NCBI GenBank assembly: GCA_041751425.1
Contig: JBGSXL010000007.1
Span: forward strand, 269,196-333,195
Origin: JAVVEG01 sp041751425
GTDB lineage: Bacteria; Pseudomonadota; Gammaproteobacteria; Pseudomonadales; Pseudohongiellaceae
Length of the DNA stretch: 64,000 bases
Reading direction: 5' to 3'
Shown: piece after piece, positions 9,901 through 17,945 of the stretch
Layout: each line of letters opens with the position of its first letter
How positions within the stretch are numbered: the stretch's first letter is position 1
The notes under the pieces: generated by a model
Databases searched by the model: none
Told to the model about the DNA's origin: nothing
Seen by the model: only the letters and a program-made list of their open reading frames with translations
Position numbers and translations under genes: made by a program

Positions 9901-10069
9901 GATCGGTGGGTTGACCGCATCAACGCTTATCACGCTGGTGTTTATCCCGGTTGTTTATGTCACAGCAAATGCTCTGAAGGATGCTATGGTTGCGCGAGTG
10001 TCCAAACCTGGAGACATCGGCATCGGAAGAGAAAGATCAGGGGAGTCAGGGTCAACCGTATTGAAATAG
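6911..10069 (+). CDS. RND family efflux permease (AcrB/MdtC-like)
   Basis: This 1052-residue pump has the full RND layout: one N-terminal helix, a large periplasmic domain, a block of helices, a second periplasmic domain and a final helix block. The proton-relay helix reads GLALGVGLIVDNAIVVIENI, and the matching second-half segment is GIVVNNAIVLVDYINLL. The N-terminus SISRPVATSMIYLIIV is typical. It would be a trimeric proton-driven exporter taking substrates from the periplasm or inner-membrane outer leaflet. The type is nearer to HAE1-like pumps of environmental bacteria than to metal CzcA pumps, since the CzcA acidic signature is not seen. It forms an operon with the adaptor at 5558. Confidence 0.92.
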   Translation: MSLTEKSISRPVATSMIYLIIVTLGVIGFRYLPVDLLPNIEIPELNVRVSYPNVGPEEMELLVTEPLENALSIVANLERVSANSSEGNSNVSLRFARGTNLDEATNEVREALDRLRNSLPQDANPPRINKFDPDNAPIIIVGAQSDRDLMELTTILDRDIRRRFEQIAGMGAIDVWGELNREIRIDVVRDRLLATGLTTNDVVQAINRDNSNRPGGNVQRGLSDVYIRSLGEYLNVDEIRNTVIRTVNGVPLRVSDVAEVQYDRADIWRYIEVDGVPTLRLGMRKQSGANTVAVAQAVHRVVNQINSERNDLNLIIVSDQSVFIQESINSVRNSAIWGGLLAVIILMSFFRNGSVTAIIAVAIPISIIATFALLYMNALSLNQMSFGGLALGVGLIVDNAIVVIENIVRLRQGGKSPREAALTGTKQVSGAIIASTLTTCVIFLPVVFMQTLTGTLFQEMALVVVFSLLCSLLVALTLVPMLASRFMTIKPDSVEPETIRPEIIKKSRVSLFDGAMKKVELKYEALVKLALRQRLAVVGLTTCLMAGAVYSVQFIPLELSPQTAADTIRVRMSMDQGTNIAILHSYLMEMDAVVQEIIPADAVLHYTRDVGNSSAEIELALDTSSGIDSNALADEMRGQIQNAIPGMRVRVQARSGMGMMNRMFGSSGEDSVQIELRGHDLVMAESIAQGIRQRVEILPGVVDVNLSRLEGRPEQNIRFDRELLANLGISLSDISQAIQSSVGGTRAGVFRDGGDEIDIIVRLRPEDRLNVQDIENISVRAADGQVIPVSALINTSYNRGPTDIRRINSQRVTYIYANLEDGVALGDAMQLIQSDLINMPLPSGFSIVYGGQFEEQQRAQQDFIMAIVLALVLIYMVMAAQFERFLDPLIVMFSVPLAIIGVVPALLLTGTTLNMQSFMGVVMLIGIVVNNAIVLVDYINLLRREENLDVREAVVKAGRLRLRPILMTTLTTVLALLPLALGIGQGAEMQAALARVVIGGLTASTLITLVFIPVVYVTANALKDAMVARVSKPGDIGIGRERSGESGSTVLK

Positions 10070-10123
10070 CATTGGCGATGCAGTTTAAAGGCGCCATATC
10101 ACATAAATGTAAAGAGGTTAAAC

Positions 10124-10711
10124 ATGATATTCCTGGCGCGGCAAGTTCACCTTTTCAGATGTGCAGCTTTTGCCCTGATTACAATTTTGGTCTCGACACA
10201 GCAGTCTGTAGCTCAGGAGTGGGTATGGGCTCCAGAGTTGCCCGCAGGTGCCGAATTGCCCGCTATAGAGGCATTGGATCACACCGGTACAGTGCGTCGC
10301 TTTGATGATCTGGTTGGAGAGAAAGGGTTGTTACTGGTAATGAGTCGCTCTTTCGATTGGTGTCCATATTGCATTCGTCAGCTGCAACAGATGGTTGAAG
10401 CGACACCGGAGTTTGCAGCCTTTGGAGTGAATCTTGCCACCATGACATATGATCCGGTTGCGACATTGGCAGAGGCTGCCGTTGATCATGATGTAGATTT
10501 TCCATTGCTTTACGATGCAGATACGAAGCATGTGAAGGCTATGGGAATATTGAACAGTCAATACGAGCCAGGGCATCGTGCCTATGGGATACCGTACCCG
10601 GGAATTTTCCTCGTTGATAGAAATGGCGTGATCGTTCATAAATATTCCGACCAGGATTATCGTTTGCGCCCGGAGCTGGACGTTGTGCTGGAAGCTGCAG
10701 CCAAGCTTTAA
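10124..10711 (+). CDS. Exported redoxin (AhpC/TSA-type thioredoxin-fold protein)
   Basis: This 195-residue protein has an N-terminal hydrophobic signal (about residues 10-30, ending SVAQ) and a thioredoxin-fold redoxin domain. The active site FDWCPYC places two cysteines at 80 and 83. This Trp-Cys-x-x-Cys pattern is seen in peroxiredoxin-like redoxins that reduce peroxides or disulphides, here probably in the periplasm. A cis-proline region occurs at GIPYPGIFLVDRNG. GAGG six bases before the ATG supports the start. It lies downstream of the RND operon on the same strand. Its reductant and substrate are not evident. Confidence 0.8.
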   Translation: MIFLARQVHLFRCAAFALITILVSTQQSVAQEWVWAPELPAGAELPAIEALDHTGTVRRFDDLVGEKGLLLVMSRSFDWCPYCIRQLQQMVEATPEFAAFGVNLATMTYDPVATLAEAAVDHDVDFPLLYDADTKHVKAMGILNSQYEPGHRAYGIPYPGIFLVDRNGVIVHKYSDQDYRLRPELDVVLEAAAKL

Positions 10712-10801
10712 GAAGTTGATTGCAGCAACCTGTTGTTTGCAACAGTTGTTTCCAGACAAATTAACGTTTTATGCACCTATACTCATTTTCCAGGACAGCA
10801 A

Positions 10802-12106
10802 ATGTCAATTTTGACCAGTGTTAAGTTTCTCGCTGTTGCGGTTCTGATCCCTGTCGGAATAACGGGACCCACTCTCGCGCAGAACTCTGTTGTAGCACTG
10901 GAAACGATTCAACTACTGGAAAGTGGTGAGCAACTGTTAGGCGCAGGTCAATTCGCGGCAGCGGAAAACAGATTTTACGAAGCCTTCCAGGCGAGTCGCG
11001 CCAATTACGGTTTTTACAACGCCGAACAGATACCCATTCTCGAATACATCATGGCCGCGTCGTTGAAGCGTGGCAACTGGGAAGACTTTTTGCGTCGGGC
11101 CGAATATCTGGAGAGATTGAGTATGCAGTTGTATGCGAACAATCCGGATCTCAAGCTCGCAAGTCTGGAGTCTCTCAGTGGCTGGCATCTCGCAGCGGCT
11201 GCGGCGATGGATCAGGAACGCAGCGTCTGGCATTTCATCAAGTCCAGAAACCTTCTCTGGCTTGCGGTCAGTCAGATTGAAGGCCAGGCGGGTCGCAACG
11301 ACCCTCGCTTGTTGCCTTTGCTATATCAGATAGCACTCAACCATTACTATATGGCCCGCTCCACACAACGTCGTCGCATTACAAGTTACGAATTGCGAAC
11401 AGACACTCCGACGTTTATCAGTGGGTGGTCTCAGCGTGGTACTGAAGCGCTGCGCAAGAACTATGAAATAGGCCTGGAACTGTTGCAGCGAATCAGAAGC
11501 ATCGCGGCCACTAATTCGCAGTCGGATAATGAAATGGATGGCATGGCATTGTTGTATCTCGCCGACTGGAATTTGCTTTTCGGAAGAGGTGCAGACGCAC
11601 TGGCAGGATATTACCAGGCTTATGATCAGTTGCACGCGGCGAAGATTGCCGATGACGAACTAAGCAGTTTCTTCTCGCAATTGAGTGTACTGCCAGTAAA
11701 GACACTTGATCTGGCGTTTCCTGAAACTCGATCAACATCCCAGTCTGGTGCTACAGTTTTCAAACATTGGTCGCAGGTATTACCGGGCGTGGAAGCTCCG
11801 CAAATGCATCCGTTTGCAATGCTGAATGAAGCAGGTTCAGGGATAGCGGGAAGTGCCGCAAAACAGGTCGATATGCACCTCGCATTACAGATTACCGGCG
11901 CTGATTCTGTTGTGCGTGGCCAGCGGATCAGTGATTTCAATTATCAGGCCACTGACATCGCGGCGCTGGACAATACCCGATTATCCGCAACTGATTTGGC
12001 CAGCGCTTTGGCGGAACTGGCACAAATACAATTCAGACCTATACTTCTTGCAGGGGAAGCGGTGAACGTACAGGATGTCACAGTGCAGTACGTTTTCGCT
12101 GATTAG
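10802..12106 (+). CDS. Exported TPR-like protein with TonB-like C-terminal tail, function unknown
   Basis: The start is placed at ATG 10802, preceded by AGGA at six-base spacing; an upstream ATG at 10733 would add a non-signal extension. The 434-residue product has a signal peptide (SVKFLAVAVLIPV ... TLAQ) and then helical repeats resembling tetratricopeptide units (ESGEQLLGAGQFAAAENRFYE is preserved as one clear example at about residues 40-60). The last 60 residues, ending RPILLAGEAVNVQDVTVQY, resemble the beta-alpha-beta C-terminal domain of TonB. I do not recognise a named family. It may be a periplasmic scaffold. It is flanked by the redoxin and a small lipoprotein on the same strand. 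Confidence 0.65.
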   Translation: MSILTSVKFLAVAVLIPVGITGPTLAQNSVVALETIQLLESGEQLLGAGQFAAAENRFYEAFQASRANYGFYNAEQIPILEYIMAASLKRGNWEDFLRRAEYLERLSMQLYANNPDLKLASLESLSGWHLAAAAAMDQERSVWHFIKSRNLLWLAVSQIEGQAGRNDPRLLPLLYQIALNHYYMARSTQRRRITSYELRTDTPTFISGWSQRGTEALRKNYEIGLELLQRIRSIAATNSQSDNEMDGMALLYLADWNLLFGRGADALAGYYQAYDQLHAAKIADDELSSFFSQLSVLPVKTLDLAFPETRSTSQSGATVFKHWSQVLPGVEAPQMHPFAMLNEAGSGIAGSAAKQVDMHLALQITGADSVVRGQRISDFNYQATDIAALDNTRLSATDLASALAELAQIQFRPILLAGEAVNVQDVTVQYVFAD

Positions 12107-12181
12107 TCGAATAGGTTGCAGTAACAGCTGCTCCTGCATCTTAGAACATAAGAGCATGAGCCAAACGAAAGGTGACTAAAC

Positions 12182-12463
12182 ATGAAACGATCTTTGCTTG
12201 TCAGTACAGTGCTGGTTTTTCTGGTTAGCGCTTGTGCTACGGGTCAGAATGACGCTGTAAATCGGAATACGGTGGAGCGCCGCTTGCCAACTGATGCTGA
12301 AGTTGAGCAATACAATGCCCAGGTGGAACCGAAGGATCGGATTGTGTGTCGGGATGAAGTACCAGTCGGCAGCAATATTCCGGTGCGCGTCTGCAGGCTG
12401 ATCTCAGATATCGATGAAACTTCGGTGTTTCATCGTGATCAACTCAGGCGCGCATTGCGTTAA
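12182..12463 (+). CDS. Small lipoprotein of unknown function
   Basis: This 93-residue product has a classic lipoprotein signal with lipobox VSAC (Cys18) and a strong Shine-Dalgarno (AAAGGTGA). The mature part is short and charged. It holds two cysteines in RIVCRDEVPVGSNIPVRVC, a spacing that could form a disulphide, and ends in a basic helix (RDQLRRALR). Similar short proteins are found in many gammaproteobacteria next to exported proteins, but no function is known to me. Confidence 0.75.
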   Translation: MKRSLLVSTVLVFLVSACATGQNDAVNRNTVERRLPTDAEVEQYNAQVEPKDRIVCRDEVPVGSNIPVRVCRLISDIDETSVFHRDQLRRALR

Positions 12464-12500
12464 TGGAATTTGTGCAATTGTTTAGCTGTCTCAGGTGAAC

Positions 12501-13235
12501 TTATTCTGCGATCAGGGCCCGGAGGCCTGACATATCTTTAATAGTTATCTCTTTGGTATCCACATTCAGAATGTCTTTCTTCTGCAACAAAGAAAATACC
12601 CGGCTGACAGTTTCCAATGTAAGCCCGAGGTACTCACCTATATCACTGCGCGTCATATGTAGAAGGAAGCGGTCCGGAGAAAGCTGACAGCGAGCATACC
12701 GTGCAGAAAGGCTCAATAAAAAAGATGCCAGTTTCTTCTCTGCGGTGTAGCTGCTGAGCAACGTATGGATATGCTGATCCTTGACTATTTCATTGCCCAT
12801 GATGGCAAAGAAACGGCTCTGCAAATTGTGCAGCTGCTGGCTGAGCTTTTCCAGTTGCGAAAACGGAATCTCGCAAATGGATGAGTGTTCCAGTGCAATG
12901 ATGGATGTACCGTGCTGGCGATTACCAATGCCATCCATGCCCATGATTTCGCCGGGCATATAAAAACCGGTGACGCGACTTTGACCATCGGTGCCAAGAA
13001 TATAAGATTTGAAACTGCCACTGCGAACGGCATAAACGGATCGGAAAGGATCACCTTGTCGGTAAAGATGTTCGCCTTTGCGCAGGGGGCGATTGCGCTC
13101 AATGATATCGTCCAGCTGAACGATTTCTGCCTTGTTAAGGGCAATAGGCAGGCAGAGATCGCTGAGTCGACAATTTGAGCAACTAACGGCCGGGTTATGC
13201 GGACATATGCGAACAGCGGTTTGGAGACTTGCCAT
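12501..13235 (-). CDS. fnr: FNR/Anr-type oxygen-sensing transcriptional regulator
   Basis: This 244-residue protein belongs to the CRP/FNR family. Cys19, Cys22 and Cys28 in SCSNCRLSDLC plus Cys121 in SICEIPF match the four [4Fe-4S] ligands of E. coli FNR (20, 23, 29, 122). The cyclic-nucleotide-binding-like barrel spans about residues 35-150. The helix-turn-helix SDIGEYLGLTLETVSRVF includes the E-x-x-S-R recognition pattern that reads TTGAT half-sites. It should switch genes on when oxygen is low. It lies 13 bases after a universal stress gene, probably in one operon. FNR boxes (TTGAT-N4-ATCAA) were not found in nearby intergenic DNA. Confidence 0.93.
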   Translation of the reverse strand: MASLQTAVRICPHNPAVSCSNCRLSDLCLPIALNKAEIVQLDDIIERNRPLRKGEHLYRQGDPFRSVYAVRSGSFKSYILGTDGQSRVTGFYMPGEIMGMDGIGNRQHGTSIIALEHSSICEIPFSQLEKLSQQLHNLQSRFFAIMGNEIVKDQHIHTLLSSYTAEKKLASFLLSLSARYARCQLSPDRFLLHMTRSDIGEYLGLTLETVSRVFSLLQKKDILNVDTKEITIKDMSGLRALIAE

Positions 13236-13248
13236 ACAGGGTTCCTGG

Positions 13249-13686
13249 TTATTCGCCTACACGAACGGTAAGAATATCGCAGTTGGCACCATGCAGAACT
13301 TTGTTGGCAGTGGAGCCAAGTAACAGTTTCCACCCTGATGTACCGTGACTGCCAATGACAATGAGGTCCGCGCTGGTTTCATCTGCCTTGCTGCGAATCT
13401 CGGTAGCTGCTGATCCAACCACTGTATGGCAACGCTGTGCTGCTACACCGAACTTATCGGCAATATCAGCCAGACGCTGAGAAGAAATTCTCATCGATTC
13501 TTCCTGCAACTCGCTCATATTGATAGCGTATGCATCTATTGGATAGGCAGCCGCTACTGGTTCTACAACATGCATTATGCTGATTTTGTTGATGTTTCCG
13601 CCAACAATCTGGATTGCTCGCTCGATAACCTTGTCTGATTCGCTGGAAAGATCGATCGCGACCAATAAGTTGCTATAGTCGATCAT
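13249..13686 (-). CDS. Universal stress protein, single UspA domain
   Basis: This is a 145-residue single Usp domain. The ATP-binding signature is complete near the C-terminus: GSHGTSGWKLLLGST matches G-2x-G-9x-G-(S/T). The N-terminus YSNLLVAIDLS is typical. It is transcribed ahead of fnr with a 13-base gap. In Pseudomonas, Anr controls several usp genes under oxygen limitation, so co-transcription with the sensor is sensible. A divergent tandem Usp gene begins 198 bases away, so the gap 13687-13884 is a shared promoter region. Confidence 0.9.
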   Translation of the reverse strand: MIDYSNLLVAIDLSSESDKVIERAIQIVGGNINKISIMHVVEPVAAAYPIDAYAINMSELQEESMRISSQRLADIADKFGVAAQRCHTVVGSAATEIRSKADETSADLIVIGSHGTSGWKLLLGSTANKVLHGANCDILTVRVGE

Positions 13687-13884
13687 ACTGTTCCTCCTGC
13701 CTGAATTCGTTATTGCAGCCTGGTACTGCCGCGTAGTCGCGTTGAGTGTAAGTTAAAAGCTATCGCAAGAGAAGTATGGGTGGATTGATTAAGCCATGGG
13801 TTTATTTTACTCTCAGATTATAGAACAGCGCAGGCAGATCATAGGTTAGCGCGGGCACACGGGACAGGAAAAGGAGAGATCGAG

Positions 13885-14787
13885 ATGCAAGCAATCAGGA
13901 AACTGCTGGTAATAATAGATCCCGAACAGGATACACAGCTGGCGCTGGACAAGGCTCTGAAAATCGCAAGATACACAGGCGCAGCGATGGAATTGTTGAT
14001 CTGTGATCACAACACCTATCTGGAAGACGGCTATTATTTTGATCCGCCGAAGGCACAGGAGCTGCGTGAGGAGCATCTGGCGAGCAATACACGGTTGCTG
14101 GAAGATATGGCTGCTGTCATCCGTGCTCAGGGTTTTACGGTGGACGTGGATGCCTTGTGGGGCAATCCGCCCTGGGAGCGGATAGTCGCCAAGGTGCTGC
14201 AGGCCAATGCAGACTTGCTGGTGCAGAGCACGCGTCATCACGAGAAAATATCCCGTTTGTTACTGTCGCATCAGGACTGGCAGTTGATACGTCATTGCCC
14301 GTGTGCGCTTCTGCTCGTGAAAGACCAGCAATGGCAAAACAAACCAGTCATCGTGGTTTCCGTAGACCCAACTCATGCCAATGATAAACCAGCCAATCTG
14401 GACCAGAGCCTGCTGGCGGCCGGTGCCTACCTGCAAAAAGTATCCGCTGGGGAATTGCACTTATTCCATTCCTATTACAAACCGCCTGTGTCCGGCATCT
14501 ACCCCGTGCAGGTTGATGAGACTGAGTATCGGGAAATGCTGGTGCAACTGAAACACGATGCAGCAATAGACAGCGGCGAGCTGCATCTGTCTGCTACCGA
14601 AGTGCAAAGATCATTGCCGCAACTGATGGATGATATCAACGGAGATATTCTGGTGATGGGTGCCATTTCCCGCTCAAGGCTTGATCGCTTCTTTATCGGC
14701 AGTACTGCTGAGAAATTGCTCGACGCTGTTGCGCAGGATGTGCTGATTCTGAAACCGGAAGGTTTTTCTGCAGATAAAGCGAAATAG
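13885..14787 (+). CDS. Tandem-domain universal stress protein (UspE-like)
   Basis: This 300-residue protein has two Usp domains in tandem (about residues 1-150 and 155-300), the UspE layout. The second domain keeps a nucleotide-type loop (MGAISRSRLDRFFIGSTAEKLL), whereas the first is degenerate, as usual in UspE. AAGGAGA upstream gives a strong start. It is divergent from the usp-fnr pair. UspE proteins help survival under stationary phase and oxygen limitation. Confidence 0.85.
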   Translation: MQAIRKLLVIIDPEQDTQLALDKALKIARYTGAAMELLICDHNTYLEDGYYFDPPKAQELREEHLASNTRLLEDMAAVIRAQGFTVDVDALWGNPPWERIVAKVLQANADLLVQSTRHHEKISRLLLSHQDWQLIRHCPCALLLVKDQQWQNKPVIVVSVDPTHANDKPANLDQSLLAAGAYLQKVSAGELHLFHSYYKPPVSGIYPVQVDETEYREMLVQLKHDAAIDSGELHLSATEVQRSLPQLMDDINGDILVMGAISRSRLDRFFIGSTAEKLLDAVAQDVLILKPEGFSADKAK

Positions 14788-14802
14788 GCTGCCTCTTGCA
14801 AC

Positions 14803-16218
14803 CTACAAATAGGGTGAGAACAGCCACGCCAGCGAATCACGAATACGCACAGGCAATGAGCGCGCGTTAATTTCCTCGCGCGTGACCCGGACGGAATTTT
14901 CTTTGCGTTTTTCGAAATATTCCGTTAACTGTTTATTCAGTGGTTCGCTGAATAACTCTACACCCAGCTCATAGTTCAGGCGCAGACTGCGAGGATCAAT
15001 ATTCGCTGAACCAATCAAACTGTAGTGGCCATCTATCAGCATAATTTTTGAGTGCACAAACGGGGCGGGTTGATAATAGATTTCAATATCCTGCTCCAGA
15101 ATCTGGCGCAGGATATTCTGTGATGCCCAGTGTGCCAGCATGATATTGTTTTTGCCGGGCAACAGGATCGTCACTTTCACGCCACGTAAATATGCCGCAA
15201 TCAATGCACCTATCATGTCGAATGTAGGCAGGAAGTAGGGCGACATGATTCTGACGTGAGACTGGGCAGATGAGATCACACCCAGCATCAGATTATTCAG
15301 CTTGTCCAGATCCTTGTTCGGGCCATCAAGAACCAGTCTGCTCCATATAGGAGCACTGGTCAGATTGAGATTACTACCCTGAAACTGGGGTATATCCGGA
15401 CATTGAGTACAGTAGTACCAGTCCTTCCAGAAAGCCCACTCCAATTCATCCACAATTTTCCCGGTTAAGCGGAAATGGATGTCGTGAACGCGGTCGACAT
15501 TCTCAAGGCGCTCGGCCAAATGGCGATCACCAATATTCTGCCCTCCGGTGAACGCGTACACTCCATCGACAATCAGTAATTTACGATGATTGCGCATATT
15601 GTAATTAAGTGCCGGGGGTAGCAAAGTAAACGGATTGAACCTTGCGAATTCAATGCCGCGTTTACGCAACAGCCCACCAATCCGCGGCAGACTCATCAAT
15701 TCTCCCATGCCATCAAGAAGAACTTTCACTTCCACACCGCGTTGTATGGCGCGCCAGAGTGCATCGATAAACATTTGACCGGTGTCATTGCTGTCGAAAA
15801 TGTAGGAAGCCAGAAGAACGCGGTGCTCAGCAGCATTGATCGCCTCCAGCATGGCGGGATAAAGCTCTTCGCCATTTTCAAGTAACTTGACTTCAGTGCA
15901 GGCACTGAGTCCTTTCCGGGTAAGCATTTCTCCCACGCTTGAAAGAGGGCGAAAGTCGGTGCCAACCGGTTCGGTGATAGTTGGCAGGGAATCTCTGCTT
16001 ATTTTGACGTGGTAGTCCTTCTTGGCGCGCAAGCTGACACGATTGATCCCAAAAAGAAGATAAATGACGGGTCCTGCCAGCGGCAGGATGATACAGAGTG
16101 CAATCCAGCCGAAGGCGGCTTTTGAATCGCGTTTGTTGAGCAGCGCATGACCGGCAGCGAATATGGCAGCGGATAACCATAGAAACGATACTATCGATAC
16201 TAAGAAAATTTCTTCCAT
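14803..16218 (-). CDS. cls: Cardiolipin synthase
   Basis: This 471-residue phospholipase D-family enzyme condenses phosphatidylglycerol into cardiolipin at the inner membrane. Two N-terminal membrane segments (about residues 5-25 and 38-58) precede two HKD motifs: NHRKLLIVDG followed by GGQNIGDRH, and HSKIMLIDG followed by GSANIDPRS. Length and order match ClsA-type enzymes. It starts one base after the stop of the upstream endonuclease/exonuclease-fold gene, so it is the last gene of a tight minus-strand operon that may begin at speD. Confidence 0.92.
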   Translation of the reverse strand: MEEIFLVSIVSFLWLSAAIFAAGHALLNKRDSKAAFGWIALCIILPLAGPVIYLLFGINRVSLRAKKDYHVKISRDSLPTITEPVGTDFRPLSSVGEMLTRKGLSACTEVKLLENGEELYPAMLEAINAAEHRVLLASYIFDSNDTGQMFIDALWRAIQRGVEVKVLLDGMGELMSLPRIGGLLRKRGIEFARFNPFTLLPPALNYNMRNHRKLLIVDGVYAFTGGQNIGDRHLAERLENVDRVHDIHFRLTGKIVDELEWAFWKDWYYCTQCPDIPQFQGSNLNLTSAPIWSRLVLDGPNKDLDKLNNLMLGVISSAQSHVRIMSPYFLPTFDMIGALIAAYLRGVKVTILLPGKNNIMLAHWASQNILRQILEQDIEIYYQPAPFVHSKIMLIDGHYSLIGSANIDPRSLRLNYELGVELFSEPLNKQLTEYFEKRKENSVRVTREEINARSLPVRIRDSLAWLFSPYL

Positions 16219-16219
16219 T

Positions 16220-16981
16220 TCAACCTGCCTTTTGTTTTGCGGATATCAATTCGACATCCGCGACCAGCGCGCAATGATCTGAGAATTTCCGCCAATGTTC
16301 ACCGGCTATGCTGCTGCAGTGGTTGATGGTAAAACCGCGCAGGTAGATTCTGTCCATGGGCAGCAGGGGATAAAAAGCCGGAAACGTACTGGCGCAAAAA
16401 CCATGGGCATTCTCATGCCCCTCCAGCATGGTCAGATTTCTTTTCAGATGTCTGTGCGTTACTTTACGCCAATCGTTGAAATCGCCAGCGATAATCAAAG
16501 GAGCATCGGCGGGTATAGTGCGATTGATATAGTCAGTCAATAGAAAAACCTGCAAACGCCTTTCCCGTTCGAATAAGCCAAGATGCACACAGATCAGATG
16601 GATATTGCCGGCTATTGTGCCATGCAGGAAGCCGCGCTGGGAAAAATTCATGAATGATGCGTCGATGTTGTCCCACGCAATAAACGGATGTTCGCTCAGA
16701 ATGGCGTTGCCATGGTGTCCATGTTGATAAATGGCATTCTTGCCATAAGCGTGATGCGACCAAACAGTATCTGCCAGAAACTCAAGTTGACTGTCTTGCG
16801 GCCAATGACGGTAGTTTTTTTCATGCTTCTGGTTAGCACCAACCACCTCCTGCAGGAACACGATATTGGCACCGCTGCTGCGCAAACATTCACGAATACT
16901 TTCCAATACAAGGCGGCGCGGACCTATTGAGAAGCCTTTGTGTATATTCAGAGTCAGTACGCGGAAATTTTCCACAGGCAT
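16220..16981 (-). CDS. Endonuclease/exonuclease/phosphatase family protein
   Basis: This 253-residue protein has the DNase I/EEP fold. The motifs are in order: LNIHKGF near the N-terminus, FLQEV with the metal-binding Glu, GDFNDW, and the terminal SDHCALVADVEL with the Asp-His pair. There is no signal peptide, so it is cytoplasmic. Members of this group often neighbour cardiolipin synthase (E. coli ybhP next to clsB), which suggests a lipid head-group phosphodiesterase role rather than DNA cleavage, but this is inferred from context only. Confidence 0.85.
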   Translation of the reverse strand: MPVENFRVLTLNIHKGFSIGPRRLVLESIRECLRSSGANIVFLQEVVGANQKHEKNYRHWPQDSQLEFLADTVWSHHAYGKNAIYQHGHHGNAILSEHPFIAWDNIDASFMNFSQRGFLHGTIAGNIHLICVHLGLFERERRLQVFLLTDYINRTIPADAPLIIAGDFNDWRKVTHRHLKRNLTMLEGHENAHGFCASTFPAFYPLLPMDRIYLRGFTINHCSSIAGEHWRKFSDHCALVADVELISAKQKAG

Positions 16982-16996
16982 AGCTATTCGACTTGT

Positions 16997-17902
16997 TCAG
17001 GCGTTTTTCATGACCAGTACATCACAGGGGGTATCGTAAAGAATTTTTTCCGCAGTGCTGCCAACTATCGCTCGCTCTACGAAGTTGCGGGATAGCGCAC
17101 CCAAGACCAGAACATTACCTTTTTCCTTGCGAATGCAATTCAATAAAGTGCGCATCAACTCGCCTCTGACCATTGTCACCTGCGTAGTCGATAGTTTGTG
17201 CTCGTCAAGCAGCTCGGCAATTTTTTCCTGGTGTTTCGCTTTCACTTGCTTGATGTAGTCGCCAGCATCGAGTGCTTTAGGAAACATCGTACTGAGTTCC
17301 GGCAGATAACTGTGAAAGATATGGGCAGAGAGACTCATGCGGGTAGCAAGATTCTCAGCAGCATCAATTAAAAGGTGGTCCAGCTGGTTCTGCTGCGCTT
17401 TAGCATGCAAGGGGTCAACAGCGGCGATAATGCTGCCGTCCTTATGCCAGGCCTGCGACTTCACGAGCAACAGAGGGAATGGACTGGTTTTAATCAGGTG
17501 CCAGTCGGTGTTGGTAATCAGAATACTTTTCAAACCACTGTGCTTCTGCACGCTTTTCAAGGTGATGTCCGGTTTGTACTCCAGAATCTTCTTGAGTATC
17601 GCATCGGCACTGTTTTTATCAGCGCTGAATTCTGCTTTTACCTTGAGGCCCTGTGCGGCAAACTCGCCTCGCAGCACCTTGAGCATTTTTTCGTAATGCT
17701 CGATAAAAAGCTTATGTTGAGTTTTGAAGAAAAGACTGCCGAGTCCCTTGCCAACAGACTCCGGTGTCACGGCGTTGGGTTTGCTCATGAATAACAGAAC
17801 ACCGGCATTGTATTTTTCAGCAATCAGCTTGGCGCGTTGGACAACAAAATCTGAATCAGCATCAGGGTCCAGTACCAGTAGTAACCTCTTTATACTTTTC
17901 AT
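16997..17902 (-). CDS. Tandem-domain universal stress protein (UspE-like)
   Basis: This second 301-residue tandem Usp protein is related in layout to the one at 13885. The C-terminal domain holds LGALSRNFVERAIVGSTAEKIL, the ATP-loop region; the N-terminal domain is divergent. It starts 43 bases after the end of speE with no visible terminator between them, and the EEP gene follows 15 bases later. It is therefore probably part of a polyamine, stress and membrane operon. Confidence 0.82.
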   Translation of the reverse strand: MKSIKRLLLVLDPDADSDFVVQRAKLIAEKYNAGVLLFMSKPNAVTPESVGKGLGSLFFKTQHKLFIEHYEKMLKVLRGEFAAQGLKVKAEFSADKNSADAILKKILEYKPDITLKSVQKHSGLKSILITNTDWHLIKTSPFPLLLVKSQAWHKDGSIIAAVDPLHAKAQQNQLDHLLIDAAENLATRMSLSAHIFHSYLPELSTMFPKALDAGDYIKQVKAKHQEKIAELLDEHKLSTTQVTMVRGELMRTLLNCIRKEKGNVLVLGALSRNFVERAIVGSTAEKILYDTPCDVLVMKNA

Positions 17903-17945
17903 GCCTGGCGTTGCTCCTGTCTTGCAAGGTTGAGACCTGTGTTAA

